From NCBI GenBank assembly GCA_002296455.1, contig DBJG01000008.1, forward strand, positions 1-5,429: a DNA stretch of 5,429 nt. Reading direction: 5' to 3'. Positions within the stretch are counted from its first letter, which is position 1, and each line of letters begins with the position of its first letter. The notes beneath the pieces were generated by a model. The model did no database searches and was not told where the DNA came from. It worked only from the letters and a program-made list of their open reading frames with translations. Below are positions 1 through 5,429 of this stretch, piece after piece. A program made the position numbers and the translations under genes. Origin of the DNA: Caryophanales bacterium UBA782. GTDB lineage: Bacteria > Bacillota_I > Bacilli_A > RFN20 > CAG-826.

Positions 1-470
1 GGAAAAGTACCTTAATCAACAATCTTGCTGGGAAAAGCATCGCGATTGCGGGGAATCGCCCTGGTGTGACGCGTGCGGAACAATGGATCAAACTCCCTAG
101 CGGATTCATTCTTCTTGATACGCCAGGGATATTGCCCATGAATTACGGCAACCGCGATGAGGCGATTCGTCTCGCCTTAACCGGATCGATCAAAGAAGAG
201 GTTTTGCCCATGGACGATTTATCCTTCATTCTTTTAGATTATCTCCGCGAATATTACCCGCAAATCCTAAAGGAACGTTATGATATTTCATCCTTATTGA
301 CGTTCAGCAACGATGACGTTTTAACGGAAATCGCGAAAAAGAAGGGGTTTTTGTTACGAGGCGGAGAAGCAGATAGAAGCAAAGCGGCATTAACGCTTAT
401 AAAAGAATTCCGCGATGGCGAATACGGGCCCGTCACTTTGGAGAAACCGAATGCTGAAAAAAGAATGTGA
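1..470 (+). CDS. rbgA: Ribosome biogenesis GTPase A (RbgA/YlqF), 5'-truncated by window edge
   Basis: This is the C-terminal 155 or so residues of RbgA, a circularly permuted GTPase (motif order G4-G5-G1-G2-G3) that promotes late assembly of the 50S ribosomal subunit. The reading frame is open from base 3. The window starts inside the G1 P-loop (GKSTLINNL), followed by the G2 region (GNRPGVTRAEQW, with the conserved threonine) and G3 (LLDTPGIL). After these comes the helical C-terminal domain with family-like segments LALTGSIKEEV, YYPQILKERY and a glycine-rich FLLRGGEADRSKAA stretch before the terminal helix. G4 and G5 must lie upstream, outside the window. The gene ends with TGA at 468-470, close to the usual family C-terminus, which supports the standard genetic code. 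Its last 20 bases overlap rnhB, so the two are very probably co-transcribed. An internal ATG at 123-147 or similar should not be taken as the start, because the conserved GTPase motifs lie before it. Confidence 0.95.
   Translation, partial: KSTLINNLAGKSIAIAGNRPGVTRAEQWIKLPSGFILLDTPGILPMNYGNRDEAIRLALTGSIKEEVLPMDDLSFILLDYLREYYPQILKERYDISSLLTFSNDDVLTEIAKKKGFLLRGGEADRSKAALTLIKEFRDGEYGPVTLEKPNAEKRM
440..444 (+). promoter_or_regulatory. Shine-Dalgarno of rnhB, inside rbgA
   Basis: GGAGA lies 6 bases before the ATG at 451, within the last codons of rbgA. It decides the rnhB start: the in-frame ATG at 415, which would add 12 residues (MANTGPSLWRNR), has only a weak A-rich sequence upstream, and those residues do not resemble the family N-terminus. 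Confidence 0.7.
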
Positions 471-1068
471 ATACTATGACGAACAAACGCATTTAATCGT
501 CGGTGTGGATGAAGCGGGGCGGGGCCCTCTTGCAGGCCCAGTTTATGCAGCAGCAGTTCTTTTCCCTCCCTCCTTTCATGATGAAGCAATCAACGATTCC
601 AAAAAACTGAGCGAAAAGAAACGGGAAGAGCTTTTCTCTTTAATTACGGAGAATGCGCTTGGATACGGAATCGCTTCCATGAGCGCGGATGAGATTGACG
701 AATATAACATTTATGAAGCGACTAAACGATGTATGAAAAAGGCGATTTCTCAAATCAAAGTTCCCTACGATTTAATCATCACCGATGCGATGCCGCTTCA
801 ACTGGATGTAAGAGTCGTTCCTATGATAAAAGGGGATGCTCAATGCCTAAATGTGGCCGCCGCTTCCATCTTAGCGAAGGTTTCGCGTGATCGTTACATG
901 GAAGAACTTGATAAAAAATATCCCGAATATGGTTTTGGCAAACATAAGGGATACGGGACAGCTTATCATTTAGAAGCCATTAAAACATACGGACCCATCG
1001 AAGGAATTCACCGGAAGTCTTTTGCCCCGGTAGCGAATTATTACAAAGAACAACTAAAATTGTTTTAA
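451..1068 (+). CDS. rnhB: Ribonuclease HII
   Basis: RNase HII cleaves the RNA strand of RNA-DNA hybrids and starts ribonucleotide excision repair by nicking 5' of single ribonucleotides in DNA. With the start at 451 the protein has 205 residues, normal for bacterial RNase HII. The signature GVDEAGRGPLAGP (residues 18-30) carries the first catalytic pair Asp20 and Glu21. Next come DSKKLS (49-54), ITDAMPL with Asp112, and IKGDAQCLNVAAASILAKVSRDR with Asp129, which completes the DEDD metal-binding set. The C-terminal YPEYGFGKHKGYGT and GIHRKSFAPV segments are also family hallmarks. Position 132 is cysteine where many homologues have serine (GDAxS); this is a mild variation. The gene overlaps rbgA by 20 bases in another frame, the usual order in Bacillota, and suggests translational coupling. 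A longer protein starting at 415 is possible but less likely because of the ribosome binding site. Confidence 0.97.
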   Translation: MLKKECEYYDEQTHLIVGVDEAGRGPLAGPVYAAAVLFPPSFHDEAINDSKKLSEKKREELFSLITENALGYGIASMSADEIDEYNIYEATKRCMKKAISQIKVPYDLIITDAMPLQLDVRVVPMIKGDAQCLNVAAASILAKVSRDRYMEELDKKYPEYGFGKHKGYGTAYHLEAIKTYGPIEGIHRKSFAPVANYYKEQLKLF

Positions 1069-1082
1069 TTTTTTTGGTAAAA

Positions 1083-1115
1083 CGCCTCTTTTTTGTCTAT
1101 AGATGAGTGGAGGCG
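1083..1115 (+). promoter_or_regulatory. Hairpin that could mask the dprA ribosome binding site
   Basis: CGCCTC at 1083-1088 is the exact reverse complement of GAGGCG at 1110-1115. One further G-U pair (1089 with 1109) closes a loop of about 19 bases. The right arm contains the dprA Shine-Dalgarno GGAGG (1109-1113), so folding would hide it, 5 bases before the ATG at 1119. The stem is short but nearly all GC. A T-run follows the left arm, and the loop holds TATAGA (1098-1103), which might be a weak -10 element with only a poor -35 candidate (TGGTAA at 1075-1080). Translational control of dprA is an inference; a 6-base match could arise by chance. Confidence 0.35.
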
Positions 1116-1118
1116 ATT

Positions 1119-1898
1119 ATGAACGCAAAAGAAATACTTATCTACTTATCCTTTTTATATAAAGGGAACGCCGAGACGATGCTGAGCCACATTCGTAAGA
1201 AAGTGGAGGTGAATCCGCGAGAAGTTGAAGAATTCGCTCGGAATGTCAAAGAACCATTTTTCACGCTACTCGATTCAATTTATCCTGAAGATTGGAAACA
1301 ATTATTTCTTCCGCCTCTTGTAACTTTTTACGAAGGAGATATCTCCTTACTCAAACATTTGGAACGCTCCGTGACTTTTGTTGGTAGCAGAGACGCAAGC
1401 AAAGAAGGGCTTTCTTTAGCGCGTCATTTTGGTAAAGAACTCGCACAAAGGAATGTGACGATTGTAAGTGGATTCGCTCGCGGAATCGATACGGAAGTGA
1501 TGCGAGGGGCGATGGAAGGGAATGGGAAAATCATCGGTATATCTGGAGCTGGGATTGATGTTGATTACCCTTCGTCCAGCCGCGATGTTTATGAATACGT
1601 CCGTAAACGCGGTTTGCTCTTAAGCGAATATCCTAGCGGTGTTGCACCAAAGCCAGAACATTTTCCACGCCGCAACCGCATGCTTGCTGGAACTGGCAAA
1701 ATCGTGATTGTTGGCGAAGCAGAAGAAAGAAGTGGCTCTTTAATCACGGTGTCCATTGCCACCAATTTAGGGAAGGATGTTGGTTGTCTCCCTTCGATTC
1801 CGTGCAAAGGAAGCGCCTGTAACGCCTTAATTAAAGATGGAGCTTTTTTGATCGACAAGGTGGAAGATATCCTTTCCCTTCTTCCAACCGAAAAATAA
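1119..1898 (+). CDS. dprA: DprA/Smf family DNA-processing protein, divergent
   Basis: DprA binds single-stranded DNA and loads RecA onto it, protecting incoming DNA during natural transformation; homologues also occur in bacteria not known to be competent. The protein has 259 residues from the ATG at 1119, chosen because GGAGG stands 5 bases before it; a GTG at 1107 would overlap that site. Residues 1-80 form a poorly conserved helical N-terminal part. The Rossmann-like core follows: VTFVGSRDAS (85-94), VSGFARGID (116-124), a GAGIDVDYP segment (143-151), LLSEYPSG (167-174), FPRRNRMLAG (182-191), ERSGSLITVS (203-212) and NALIKDGAFLID (235-246). Oddities are Met128 where the GIDxxAH motif normally has His, LPS in place of the usual VPG (224-226), and VGEA for VVEA (198-201). 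No C-terminal winged-helix domain is present, as the protein ends soon after the core. The core nucleotide-binding arginines and glycines are kept, so it is probably functional, though a role in transformation cannot be inferred. Confidence 0.92.
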   Translation: MNAKEILIYLSFLYKGNAETMLSHIRKKVEVNPREVEEFARNVKEPFFTLLDSIYPEDWKQLFLPPLVTFYEGDISLLKHLERSVTFVGSRDASKEGLSLARHFGKELAQRNVTIVSGFARGIDTEVMRGAMEGNGKIIGISGAGIDVDYPSSSRDVYEYVRKRGLLLSEYPSGVAPKPEHFPRRNRMLAGTGKIVIVGEAEERSGSLITVSIATNLGKDVGCLPSIPCKGSACNALIKDGAFLIDKVEDILSLLPTEK

Positions 1899-1906
1899 TT
1901 TCCATC

Positions 1907-1937
1907 CCTTATAAATAATAAGGTTATTTATATAAGG
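1907..1937. repeat. AT-rich imperfect palindrome between dprA and topA
   Basis: The left arm CCTTATAAATAA (1907-1918) pairs with the right arm at 1924-1937, which reads TTATTTATATAAGG and carries a 2-base AT bulge. The loop is TAAGG (1919-1923). This gives 12 base pairs, only two of them GC. The structure sits 8 bases past the dprA stop and about 20 bases before the candidate topA -35 box. No T-run follows on the + strand (GGAAAAAGCC comes next), so it is a poor intrinsic terminator for dprA. It could be a weak hairpin at the end of the dprA message, a mark for RNA processing, or a protein-binding operator for topA. The sequence does not decide between these. Confidence 0.5.
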
Positions 1938-1957
1938 AAAAAGCCGTTTCACCTCTA

Positions 1958-1986
1958 TTGACAAGGGCAAACTTACTCACTAATCT
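1958..1986 (+). promoter_or_regulatory. Candidate sigma-A-type promoter of topA
   Basis: A perfect -35 hexamer TTGACA lies at 1958-1963. Seventeen bases later is TAATCT (1981-1986), a weak -10 with three of six consensus positions. The alternative ACTAAT at 1979-1984 matches four of six but leaves only a 15-base spacer. Transcription would start near 1993, leaving a leader of about 17 bases that contains the topA ribosome binding site. The position in the only large gap of the cluster makes a topA-trmFO transcription unit plausible. The weak -10 keeps confidence moderate. Confidence 0.45.
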
Positions 1987-1996
1987 TCTAGGGCGC

Positions 1997-2002
1997 AAGG
2001 GA
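1997..2002 (+). promoter_or_regulatory. Shine-Dalgarno of topA
   Basis: AAGGGA stands 7 bases before the ATG at 2010 and fixes the topA start, which also yields the expected N-terminus MKLVIVESP directly at the Toprim domain. Confidence 0.65.
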
Positions 2003-2009
2003 AATAATA

Positions 2010-4130
2010 ATGAAATTAGTTATCGTTGAGTCACCAAAAAAATGCGAAACCATTGGCCATTATCTTGGTAATGATTATAAAGTCATGGCTTCTCAAGGTC
2101 ATATCCGCGACCTCTCTACAAAAGGAAAAGGAGGGCTTGGAATTGACGTTGAGCACGACTTTAAACCCGATTTCAAAATCACCCCGAATAAATACCCAAT
2201 CGTCCGTGAACTTGAGAAAAATGCCAAAAAAGCGGACGAAGTGATTCTTGCAACAGACCCTGATCGCGAAGGAGAGGCGATTTCCTGGCATCTAGCGAGC
2301 GTCTTGGGCCTTGATGTTGTTTCGACGAAACGCCTTCAGTTCCACGAAATCACTAGACCTGCGATTTTAGATGCTCTTGATCACCCAGGGCATATTGACA
2401 TGAACCTTGTTTATAGCCAAGAGACGCGTCGTATGTATGATAGAATCATCGGATTCAAATTATCGAGCTTGCTCCAGAAAAAGATGGGTTCGAAATCTGC
2501 AGGACGCGTTCAAAGCGCAACGCTGAAAATGATTTGCGACAACGATGAGGAGATTCGCTCTTTTGTTCCCTCGGAATATTGGACGATCGAAATCACCGTT
2601 CAAGTCGGTGAGAAAGAACTAAAGCTTGCTTTGGACAAGGTGGATGGAAAAGCCGTCACAATTTCCTCAAAAGAAGAAGCGGATAAAATACTTGAACGTA
2701 TCGGCAAAAGCATCAATTTGGTGTCGCTTGAAACGTCGAAAAAAACGATTGCTTCCAAATTGCCTTTTACGACAAGCACGATGCAGCAAGAGGCATTCAA
2801 TCGTTTTAAGTTTTCCACCAGCAAAACCCAATCCATCGCCCAACGCCTTTATGAAGGTAAAGACATCAACGGCGAACATGTCGGTCTAATCACCTACATG
2901 CGTACCGATAGTACTCGTCTTTCCCCAGATTTCTTTAGAAAGCATGCGGTCCCCTTCATTGAAGAAACATTTGGCAAAGAATATGTTGGGCATCTTAAGC
3001 AAGCCAAAAACAGCGCTTCTGCGCAAGACGCCCACGAAGCCATCCGCCCAACCGGAACACATCGTACCCCTGAGCTTGTTGCTCGTTTTGTTGACCCTGA
3101 TGAAGCCAAGCTCTACCGCCTTATTTATGACCGCGCCTTAGCAAGCTGCATGAGCGACAAAATCGAAGAGGTTACGAGTGCGATTTTTGAAACAAATGGC
3201 CTTACTTTCAAAGCGAATGGAGTGAAGACCTTATTCAAAGGATACGAGGCTATTTATGGTGACTTTGAGGATGACGATAGCAAATATTTGCCACCTCTAG
3301 AAAACCACAAATCATATATGCTTCTTCATAAAGACGGAGAACAAAAGTTCACAAAAGCGCCCGCTCGATATAGCGAAGCGAAAGTAGTCAAACTTATGGA
3401 AGAAAAAGGCATTGGCCGTCCTTCCACATACGCTTCGACGATTCAAACGCTTCAACGTTCTGGCTATATCACGAGCAAAGGCGGAATTGTGACACCGACG
3501 GAAACGGGCTTACGAACCACTTTTGTCTTAAGCAAATATTTCCCGGAAATCGTTTCTAGTGAATATACCGCAAACATGGAAAAAACGTTGGATGAAATCT
3601 CCAACGGAGAAGAAACGCGTCTCGATGCGATGAACCAATTCTATGGCCCTTTCATGGAAAAATTCCAAGAGGTCGCTGAGAAGATGTATAAAGATCCCGC
3701 TCAAGAAACGGGTGAGATGTGTCCAGTGTGCGGCGCGCCTCTTGTTATCAAAAAAAGCAAATACGGGAGCTTTGTGGCATGCAGTAACTATCCAGCTTGC
3801 TCCTACATCCAGAAAAAGAAAAAAGAAGAGCCAAAGCAAACGGGCGAGATGTGCCCAGTGTGCGGAAAACCCCTTGTTGAGCGAAAGAACAAAAAAGGCG
3901 AGACCTTTATCGCTTGCAGTGGCTATCCAGCCTGTTCCTACATCAAAGGGCGCGACGAGAAAAAGAAAGAGACAGTCACATACACGGAAAAGGATTATGT
4001 CAAGCCTTGCCCAAGCTGCAAAACGGGACATCTCGTCCTAAAACAAGGAAAGCGAGTTCAGTTTTTAGGCTGCACGAATTTCCCCAAATGCCGTTATCAC
4101 GAATGGATCACGGATAAGAAACCAAAATAA
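2010..4130 (+). CDS. topA: DNA topoisomerase I (type IA, omega protein)
   Basis: This enzyme relaxes negatively supercoiled DNA by a transient 5'-phosphotyrosine break in one strand, limiting excess negative supercoiling and R-loops behind RNA polymerase. The protein has 706 residues, close to the roughly 690 of B. subtilis TopA. The N-terminal Toprim domain (about 1-115) shows Glu7 and Lys11 in VESPKKCETI, GHIRDL (30-35) and the metal-binding triad Asp83, Asp85, Glu87 in TDPDREGEA. The cleavage core contains SAGRVQSATL, the active site GLITYMRTDS with Tyr296 and Arg298, QDAHEAIRPT, and GIGRPSTYASTIQ. The C-terminus has three Cys4 zinc ribbons at Cys571-Cys597, Cys615-Cys642 and Cys667-Cys694, each of the CPxC...C...C type and separated by lysine- and glutamate-rich linkers. 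The first two ribbons are near-copies of each other. The gene starts after the largest gap in the window, with its own candidate promoter, and its TAA shares its last base with the trmFO ATG. No catalytic residue appears to be missing. Confidence 0.98.
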   Translation: MKLVIVESPKKCETIGHYLGNDYKVMASQGHIRDLSTKGKGGLGIDVEHDFKPDFKITPNKYPIVRELEKNAKKADEVILATDPDREGEAISWHLASVLGLDVVSTKRLQFHEITRPAILDALDHPGHIDMNLVYSQETRRMYDRIIGFKLSSLLQKKMGSKSAGRVQSATLKMICDNDEEIRSFVPSEYWTIEITVQVGEKELKLALDKVDGKAVTISSKEEADKILERIGKSINLVSLETSKKTIASKLPFTTSTMQQEAFNRFKFSTSKTQSIAQRLYEGKDINGEHVGLITYMRTDSTRLSPDFFRKHAVPFIEETFGKEYVGHLKQAKNSASAQDAHEAIRPTGTHRTPELVARFVDPDEAKLYRLIYDRALASCMSDKIEEVTSAIFETNGLTFKANGVKTLFKGYEAIYGDFEDDDSKYLPPLENHKSYMLLHKDGEQKFTKAPARYSEAKVVKLMEEKGIGRPSTYASTIQTLQRSGYITSKGGIVTPTETGLRTTFVLSKYFPEIVSSEYTANMEKTLDEISNGEETRLDAMNQFYGPFMEKFQEVAEKMYKDPAQETGEMCPVCGAPLVIKKSKYGSFVACSNYPACSYIQKKKKEEPKQTGEMCPVCGKPLVERKNKKGETFIACSGYPACSYIKGRDEKKKETVTYTEKDYVKPCPSCKTGHLVLKQGKRVQFLGCTNFPKCRYHEWITDKKPK
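3708..3944 (+). repeat. Tandem duplication of a zinc-ribbon coding unit within topA
   Basis: Unit 1 spans 3708-3809 (residues 567-600) and unit 2 spans 3840-3944 (611-645). Both encode TGEMCPVCGxPLV, a variable basic loop, then F-x-A-C-S-x-Y-P-A-C-S-Y-I. The opening 13 codons match at 32 of 39 bases, and the closing 13 codons also match at 32 of 39, by direct comparison. The offset is 132 bases at the front and 135 at the back because unit 2 has one extra codon in the loop. The third ribbon (667-694) is clearly different, so the first two arose by a more recent duplication or have been kept alike by gene conversion. Confidence 0.85.
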
Positions 4131-5419
4131 TGGACGAGAAAAGAATTCAAATCATCGGCGGTGGCCTATCTGGTTCTGAAGCTGCTTATTATTTGCTCAA
4201 AAAAGGCTATGAGGTTTTTCTTTACGAAAGAAAACCACTGGTGAAAGACGGCGCCCACGAGAGCGAATATCTGGGGGAGCTTGTTTGCTCCAATAGCCTC
4301 AAAAGCAAAGAAATTACGAATGCCTGTGGCCTCCTTAAGAATGAAATATCGCGCTTTGGAAGCATCATGATGGAGGCTGCTTCTTTTGCAAGCGTTCCAG
4401 GTGGGAACGCCCTTACTGTTGACCGCGATTTGTTCGCTAAGAAAATTCACGAAACGCTTCTTTCTTTCCCTCAATTCCATTTATTGCGAGAAGAAGTGCT
4501 CTCTTTTTCGAATGTGCCAACTATTTTAGCAACCGGTCCGCTTACCAGTGGCCCTTTGCTCGAGAAGCTCTCACAAATCGTCGGAACTAAAAACTTTTCT
4601 TTTTTCGATGCATCTGCGCCTATTGTCGCGAAATCCTCCCTCGATTTTTCAAAGGTTTACTACAAGTCCCGCTTTTCGCAAGATGATGCCGCTTATTTAA
4701 ATTGCCCTTTTTCCAAAGAAGAATACATTCGCTTTGTGGAAGAGCTTATTCACGCAGAGCGTGCTCTGGTTCATGAATTTGATACCCATTATTTCGAAGG
4801 GTGCTTACCGATTGAAATCATGGCGGAAAGAGGGATAGAAACGCTTCGGCATGGAATGCTTAAACCATTTGGGCTAGGAACGGATGAGCATCCAAAGCCC
4901 TATGCGGTCGCACAGCTTCGCCAAGACACCAAGCTAGGCGATTACTATAATCTTGTCGGTTTTCAAACGAATTTGACTTATAAAGAGCAAAAACGCGTTT
5001 TTTCTTTGATTCCTGGATTAGAAAACGCGACTTTCATCCGTTATGGATTGATGCATCGAAATAGTTATATCGATGCCCCAATTGCTTTGAATGAAGATTT
5101 TTCTTTAAAGAATAAACCGAATGTGTTCGTTGCGGGGCAGCTTTCTGGTGTGGAAGGGTATGTCGAAAGTGCGATGATGGGTATTTTTGCCGCCATTAAC
5201 ATTGACCGCAAAATGTCTGGAAAGTCATTTATACCTGTACCAAAAAATACGATGAGCGGAGCCTTGATTGACTATATTTTGCACGCGAATCCTTCTTTCT
5301 TTGCTCCAATGAACGCCAATTGGGCTTTATTCCCGAATTCCACGAAAGCCAATCGTGAATCGGTCGTCATAGAAGCTCAAAATGCGTTATCATCATATTT
5401 GGACGCAATCCATGAATAG
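4130..5419 (+). CDS. trmFO: Methylenetetrahydrofolate--tRNA-(uracil-5-)-methyltransferase TrmFO
   Basis: TrmFO makes 5-methyluridine at position 54 of the tRNA T-loop, using 5,10-methylenetetrahydrofolate as carbon donor and reduced FAD. The protein has 429 residues, against about 435 in B. subtilis. The N-terminus has the FAD-binding dinucleotide motif IIGGGLSGSEAA (8-19) and an acidic end of the second strand at LYERKP. The family hallmark ELVCSNSLKS carries Cys53, and FEGCLPIEIMAERG carries Cys225; these correspond to the Cys53 and Cys226 studied in B. subtilis. Other conserved segments are NACGLLKNEI, ALTVDRDLF, ATGPLTS, YLNCPFSKEEY, LRHGMLKPFGL, AVAQLRQD, NLVGFQTNLTYKEQKRVF, IRYGLMHRNSYI and the C-terminal FAD contact region VFVAGQLSGVEGYVESAMMG. 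The ATG overlaps the topA stop as TAATG. Only a weak GGATAAG lies further upstream, so translation probably depends on ribosomes finishing topA. Confidence 0.98.
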   Translation: MDEKRIQIIGGGLSGSEAAYYLLKKGYEVFLYERKPLVKDGAHESEYLGELVCSNSLKSKEITNACGLLKNEISRFGSIMMEAASFASVPGGNALTVDRDLFAKKIHETLLSFPQFHLLREEVLSFSNVPTILATGPLTSGPLLEKLSQIVGTKNFSFFDASAPIVAKSSLDFSKVYYKSRFSQDDAAYLNCPFSKEEYIRFVEELIHAERALVHEFDTHYFEGCLPIEIMAERGIETLRHGMLKPFGLGTDEHPKPYAVAQLRQDTKLGDYYNLVGFQTNLTYKEQKRVFSLIPGLENATFIRYGLMHRNSYIDAPIALNEDFSLKNKPNVFVAGQLSGVEGYVESAMMGIFAAINIDRKMSGKSFIPVPKNTMSGALIDYILHANPSFFAPMNANWALFPNSTKANRESVVIEAQNALSSYLDAIHE

Positions 5420-5429
5420 AGCGGAAAGG
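5412..5429 (+). CDS. Possible start of the next gene (partial, window edge)
   Basis: An ATG at 5412 opens a frame reading MNRAER to the edge, overlapping the end of trmFO by 8 bases (ATGAATAG). In B. subtilis the next gene is xerC (codV), a tyrosine recombinase, so a recombinase gene would fit, but six residues cannot show this. The sequence before this ATG has only a weak GGA at 5401. Alternatively GGAAAGG at 5423-5429 is itself a good Shine-Dalgarno for a start just beyond the window, in which case the 5412 frame is not a gene start. Confidence 0.25.

Noticed and set aside
415..450. Upstream in-frame ATG for rnhB
   Set aside because: It would add 12 residues without family similarity and has no good ribosome binding site, whereas ATG 451 has GGAGA at 6 bases.
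278..589. Minus-strand frame of 103 codons across the rbgA-rnhB junction
   Set aside because: It is antisense to two well-conserved genes and has no recognisable domain or start signal.
1056..1075. Possible terminator after rnhB (AAAATT / AATTTT followed by T)
   Set aside because: The stem is only six A-T pairs and overlaps the rnhB stop codon. Such a weak hairpin is unlikely to end transcription, and the base composition alone can produce it.
3528..4031. Long open frame of 167 codons on the minus strand within topA
   Set aside because: It lies wholly opposite the catalytic C-terminal part and zinc ribbons of topA. Its Phe-, Leu- and Trp-rich product is what the complement of lysine- and glutamate-rich codons gives, and no family is recognisable.
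3643..4041. Plus-strand frame of 132 codons within topA with repeated CVQCAA/CAQCAE-like pieces
   Set aside because: The apparent internal repeats simply echo the duplicated zinc-ribbon DNA read in another frame.
1..5429. Search for a mobile element, defence system, CRISPR array or RNA gene
   Set aside because: Every substantial frame is a conserved housekeeping gene. I found no spaced repeats, transposase, tRNA-like cloverleaf or riboswitch-like leader.

Overview
The window is a compact, one-directional block of bacterial housekeeping genes: the 3' end of rbgA (ribosome-assembly GTPase), then rnhB (RNase HII), dprA (Smf/DprA DNA-processing protein), topA (topoisomerase I), trmFO (folate-dependent tRNA U54 methyltransferase), and at the right edge the probable beginning of another gene. 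All genes are on the + strand, gaps are short or absent, and no stretch over about 110 bases lacks a gene.

The gene set and order point to Bacillota, most likely class Bacilli or a relative. From general knowledge, Bacillus subtilis carries rbgA(ylqF)-rnhB-(ylqG-ylqH-sucC-sucD)-dprA-topA-trmFO-xerC in the same order; here the ylqG/ylqH/sucCD block is missing. TrmFO, the folate/FAD enzyme rather than SAM-dependent TrmA, is also typical of this phylum. The standard genetic code is supported: rbgA ends at a TGA where the family normally ends, and tryptophans are TGG. The modest GC, short spacers and pared-down neighbourhood would fit an uncultured, reduced, host-associated Bacilli lineage, but the species cannot be named from the sequence.

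Layout: 1-470 rbgA 3' part, beginning inside the G1 P-loop; 451-1068 rnhB, overlapping rbgA by 20 bases; 1069-1118 a 50-base gap with a small hairpin that could mask the dprA Shine-Dalgarno; 1119-1898 dprA; 1899-2009 the only sizeable gap, with an AT-rich imperfect palindrome and a candidate promoter for topA; 2010-4130 topA with three C-terminal zinc ribbons, two of them a visible tandem duplication; 4130-5419 trmFO, whose ATG shares a base with the topA stop; 5412-5429 a possible start of the next gene.

Together the genes serve ribosome assembly, removal of RNA from DNA, single-stranded DNA handling, relaxation of negative supercoils and tRNA T-loop modification. RNase HII and topoisomerase I both act on problems created by R-loops and RNA in DNA, but the grouping may simply be ancestral. 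I see no mobile element, CRISPR array, RNA gene or novel multi-gene system. The points worth a second look are local: the zinc-ribbon duplication in topA, the divergent dprA, and the two intergenic structures.
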